Assembly (NCBI GenBank): GCA_964570765.1
Contig: CAZMZF010000011.1
Coordinates: forward strand, 1-64,000
DNA from: CAZMZF01 sp964570765
GTDB taxonomy: Bacteria > Zixibacteria > MSB-5A5 > RBG-16-43-9
Length of the DNA: 64,000 nt
Reading direction: 5' to 3'
Positions within the stretch are counted from its first letter, which is position 1. The number at the start of each line of letters is the position of its first letter. The translations under genes were made by a program, and so were the position numbers. The notes beneath the pieces are model-generated. The model was not told where the DNA came from. It ran no database searches and saw only the letters and a program-made list of their open reading frames with translations. Positions 61,908-64,000 of this stretch are shown here, piece by piece.

Positions 61908-63338
61908 ATGGAAAAGGAATATAAGATGTTGATAGGGGACAAATGGGTCTCCGGGGAGAAATTTTTTGAGGTTAAAAACAAATACAATCAAGAGGTGATC
62001 GGAAAAGTTCCGGAAACAAATAAGGAAAACTTTGAAAAAGCGGTTTTATCTTCGCTCGCAGGATTTAAAACCATATCAACTCTTCCAGCTCACCAGAGAG
62101 CAAAGATTTTACAGAATACCTCAGAGTTAATTGAGAAGAATAAGGAAGAGTTCACCCGGATAATCTGTCTGGAGGCTGGTAAAGCCTGGAAACATTCTTT
62201 AGTTGAGGTGGAAAGGTCTGTTCAGACCTTTAAGTTTGCCTCTGAAGAGGCAAAGGATATTTGTGGTCATACCGTTCCTTTAGATGCCTCAGTTGGGGGA
62301 GAGAAAAGGATTGGTTTTTTTATGAGGTTTCCAGTAGGGGTGGTCGGAGCTATCTCCCCGTTCAATTTTCCCTTGAACTTAGTGGCGCATAAAGTTGCAC
62401 CAGCCATTGCAGCTGGCTGTTCAGTAATTTTAAAACCAGCCTCATTAACCCCTTTGACCTCGATAAAATTAGGGGAGATAATGCTGGAGGCAGGGCTATG
62501 CCCAGGTGGTTTGAACATAATCTTTGGCTCAGGAGGAACAGTAGGTGATTGGCTGGTTACCGATGAAAGGGTTTCTATGATAACTTTTACTGGAAGCCCG
62601 CCAGTGGGAAGAAGGATTAAAGAAAAATCCGGGCTTAAAAAAGTTACCTTGGAGTTAGGCTCCAATTCTGCAGTGATAGTTGACCAGGATGCGGATTTAA
62701 ACTTGGCTGTGGAAAGGTCTGTTATGGGAAGCTTTGCTTATGCCGGACAGATCTGCATATCGGTTCAGAGGATTTTTCTGCATAAGAAAATCTATGAAAA
62801 ATTTAAAAAAGATTTCTTGGATAAAACCTCAAAGCTTAAATTGGGTGATCCCTTAGATAAGACAATAGATGTCGGACCGATGATCACAGAAGAAGATGCT
62901 AAGAGGACTGAATCCTGGGTAAATGAGGCTGTAAAAGAGGGAGCGAAAATTTTAATCGGAGGGAAAAGGGATGGGGCTTTCTTTTATCCAACTGTTTTAG
63001 AGAATGTCAAGCCGGAGATGAAAGTAATGGTTTTGGAGGTCTTTGCCCCGGTGGTCTGCTTTTGCCAGTTTGAAGATTTTTCAGAGGCAGTCAAGATGGT
63101 GGACAATTCGATCTACGGGCTTCAGGCAGGGGTTTTTACAGATAATATCGAAAATGCATTTCAGGCTATCAAAGGGATAAAAGTTGGTGGAGTGATAATC
63201 AATGATGTGCCAACCTATAGAGCAGATAATATGCCTTATGGCGGGGTTAAGGAAAGCGGGATCGGAAGAGAAGGGGTAAAATTTGCGATCGAGGAGATGA
63301 CCGATATTAAAATGGTCTGCTTTAACTTGAGAAAATAA
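61908..63338 (+). CDS. Aldehyde dehydrogenase family protein
   Basis: 476 residues. NAD(P) loop region FTGSPPVGRRIKE, catalytic Glu in VTLELGSNSAVIVDQDADL, catalytic Cys in YAGQICISVQRIF and the substrate-site PFNFPLNLVAHKVAPAIAAG. The GQICISVQR form is typical of phosphonoacetaldehyde, lactaldehyde or sulfoacetaldehyde-like dehydrogenases and non-phosphorylating GAPDH relatives; the substrate remains open. GAGGGG precedes ATG 61908. It has its own promoter. Confidence 0.9.
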   Translation: MEKEYKMLIGDKWVSGEKFFEVKNKYNQEVIGKVPETNKENFEKAVLSSLAGFKTISTLPAHQRAKILQNTSELIEKNKEEFTRIICLEAGKAWKHSLVEVERSVQTFKFASEEAKDICGHTVPLDASVGGEKRIGFFMRFPVGVVGAISPFNFPLNLVAHKVAPAIAAGCSVILKPASLTPLTSIKLGEIMLEAGLCPGGLNIIFGSGGTVGDWLVTDERVSMITFTGSPPVGRRIKEKSGLKKVTLELGSNSAVIVDQDADLNLAVERSVMGSFAYAGQICISVQRIFLHKKIYEKFKKDFLDKTSKLKLGDPLDKTIDVGPMITEEDAKRTESWVNEAVKEGAKILIGGKRDGAFFYPTVLENVKPEMKVMVLEVFAPVVCFCQFEDFSEAVKMVDNSIYGLQAGVFTDNIENAFQAIKGIKVGGVIINDVPTYRADNMPYGGVKESGIGREGVKFAIEEMTDIKMVCFNLRK

Positions 63339-63379
63339 TTAGGTTATAGGTGGTAGGTAGTAGCTTAACAGATAGATAA

Positions 63380-63509
63380 TCTGGAGTGTAAACCTTTCCT
63401 ACGGTGGCTACGCCAGACGTAGTCTCCGCTTATAGAACAGGTTTACCAGATAAAGCTAAAGTCTTCACCAGGATCCTGTGGACAAGACCTTGATGGCTTT
63501 ATATTCCAG
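63380..63509. repeat. Composite GGAGTGTAAAC / TTATATTCCAG element at the 5' edge of the next gene
   Basis: It joins the CCTACGGTGGCTACGCCAG/ACGTAGTCTCC module (63398-63427) to the TAAAGCTAAAGTCTTCACC, AGGATCCTGTGGACAA block (63451-63509), which repeats 20995-21051 almost exactly. The right end is 27 bases before the next ATG. Confidence 0.6.
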
Positions 63510-63535
63510 AGATTATCTTCAAACTGGGAAAATCA

Positions 63536-64000
63536 ATGCCTGAACTATTTTTCAAAAAGATGGTAGTTTTAGGTAAGAATGACTCAGCTTCTGAAAAAGA
63601 TACAGTAGAAGTTTCAGCAGTCAAACTGGTTGATTTGAAAATAGAAAACAAATTGAATTCCCCTGTCAGTTTAAAAAAGATAAAACCCAAGGAGATTGAA
63701 GCACTTGATGATTTCTTAGAAGAGGGCAATTTAGTTATTTTTGGCTTTGAAGATTGGCAGAAAATCCTGAAAAAACTATCCATTCAACCAGAAAATGTTT
63801 TAGACCTGAAAGAATTATCTAAAATACTTTTACCCCGCTTAAAAGAATTTAAGTTAGAAACGGTTGCTCAGTATTTCAATTTAGATTCGACTTATTCCAG
63901 AAAAGAAGCTGAGTCGGTTAATCAGATTTTATTAGCCTTACTTCATAGACTCCAGAAATTAAGCCCATCTGTTTTTCAGCAACTTTTGAGCCTTTCTTTC
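63536..64000 (+). CDS. DnaQ/DinG-like exonuclease-domain protein, partial, catalytic motif lost
   Basis: Frame open to the window end. KDTVEVSAVKLVDLKIENKL resembles the start of a DnaQ exonuclease domain (usually VVLDxETTG...), and VLDLKELSKILLPRLKEFKL then ETVAQYF matches its third motif region, as in the N-terminus of DinG-type helicases. The expected first Asp-x-Glu is GKN here, so the exonuclease is probably inactive. The start ATG 63536 has only a weak GGGA upstream and follows a repeat, so the 5' end may have been altered. Confidence 0.6.
   Translation, partial: MPELFFKKMVVLGKNDSASEKDTVEVSAVKLVDLKIENKLNSPVSLKKIKPKEIEALDDFLEEGNLVIFGFEDWQKILKKLSIQPENVLDLKELSKILLPRLKEFKLETVAQYFNLDSTYSRKEAESVNQILLALLHRLQKLSPSVFQQLLSLSF

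Noticed and set aside
1..64000. rRNA genes, integrase or phage structural genes
   Set aside because: No sequence or protein resembling these was found on either strand.

Overview
The window is one contiguous piece of a bacterial chromosome, probably from an uncultured lineage of the FCB group (Zixibacteria, WOR-3 or a similar candidate phylum). The evidence is a PorV/PorQ-type outer-membrane protein, an LptE-like lipoprotein, heptose and O-antigen genes that imply a Gram-negative envelope, and a GGGP-synthase-family gene as found in FCB bacteria. Codon use is AGA/AGG-rich and AT-leaning. Intergenic spaces are packed with short nested palindromes. This placement is inference; no 16S gene is present.

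Layout. 0.4-4.7 kb: HAD phosphatase, YchF and Lon, closed by a strong terminator. 5.1-8.0 kb: a minus-strand SIR2-HerA defence pair bounded by sequences that look like integron attC/R' sites. 8.5-14.2 kb: histidine degradation (hutU, hutI), LptE-like, PorV-like, an EF-Tu-domain-like small protein and an ATC-hydrolase-like protein. 14.4-20.9 kb: HAD, a PPi-type phosphofructokinase, a beta-barrel protein, gap-pgk-tpi-secG and tRNA-Leu(GAG). 21-26.2 kb (minus): O-antigen ligase, flippase, GmhA, a broken REP-associated transposase and GGGP synthase. 26.4-33.8 kb (minus): pgsA-pgpA-cinA-thpR-recA-recX-alaS. 34-45 kb (minus): PAP2, PfkB kinase, YigZ, small protein, DprA, CapA-like, M23 peptidase, exported Memo-AMMECR1 fusion, a DNA methyltransferase with a nuclease-like tail, and a frameshifted radC. 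45.6-50 kb: promoter, c-di-AMP (ydaO-type) riboswitch, terminator, then APC transporter, small membrane protein, UspA and two TrkA/RCK proteins, followed by an OmpH-like chaperone. 50.2-51.8 kb: a TIGR04255 / HicB-like / HicA-like three-gene unit. 51.9-55.8 kb (minus): a two-permease ABC exporter with a methyltransferase, preceded by its own promoter, a 24-codon ORF and a terminator. 56-60 kb: a Met/Cys-rich Spy-like protein and a PDZ-GAF-SpoIIE phosphatase with a 3' frameshift. 60.3-64 kb: Lpd, an aldehyde dehydrogenase and the 5' end of a DnaQ/DinG-like gene.

The most notable systems are the SIR2-HerA pair packaged like an integron cassette, the c-di-AMP riboswitch on a KimA/Ktr-like transport operon (with copies of its promoter region flanking the defence cassette), the ABC-linked small peptide, and the TIGR04255-HicBA-like operon. 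Several genes (RAYT, radC, the SpoIIE phosphatase) carry frame breaks that could be real or assembly errors. All calls come from reading the sequence; no database searches were run.
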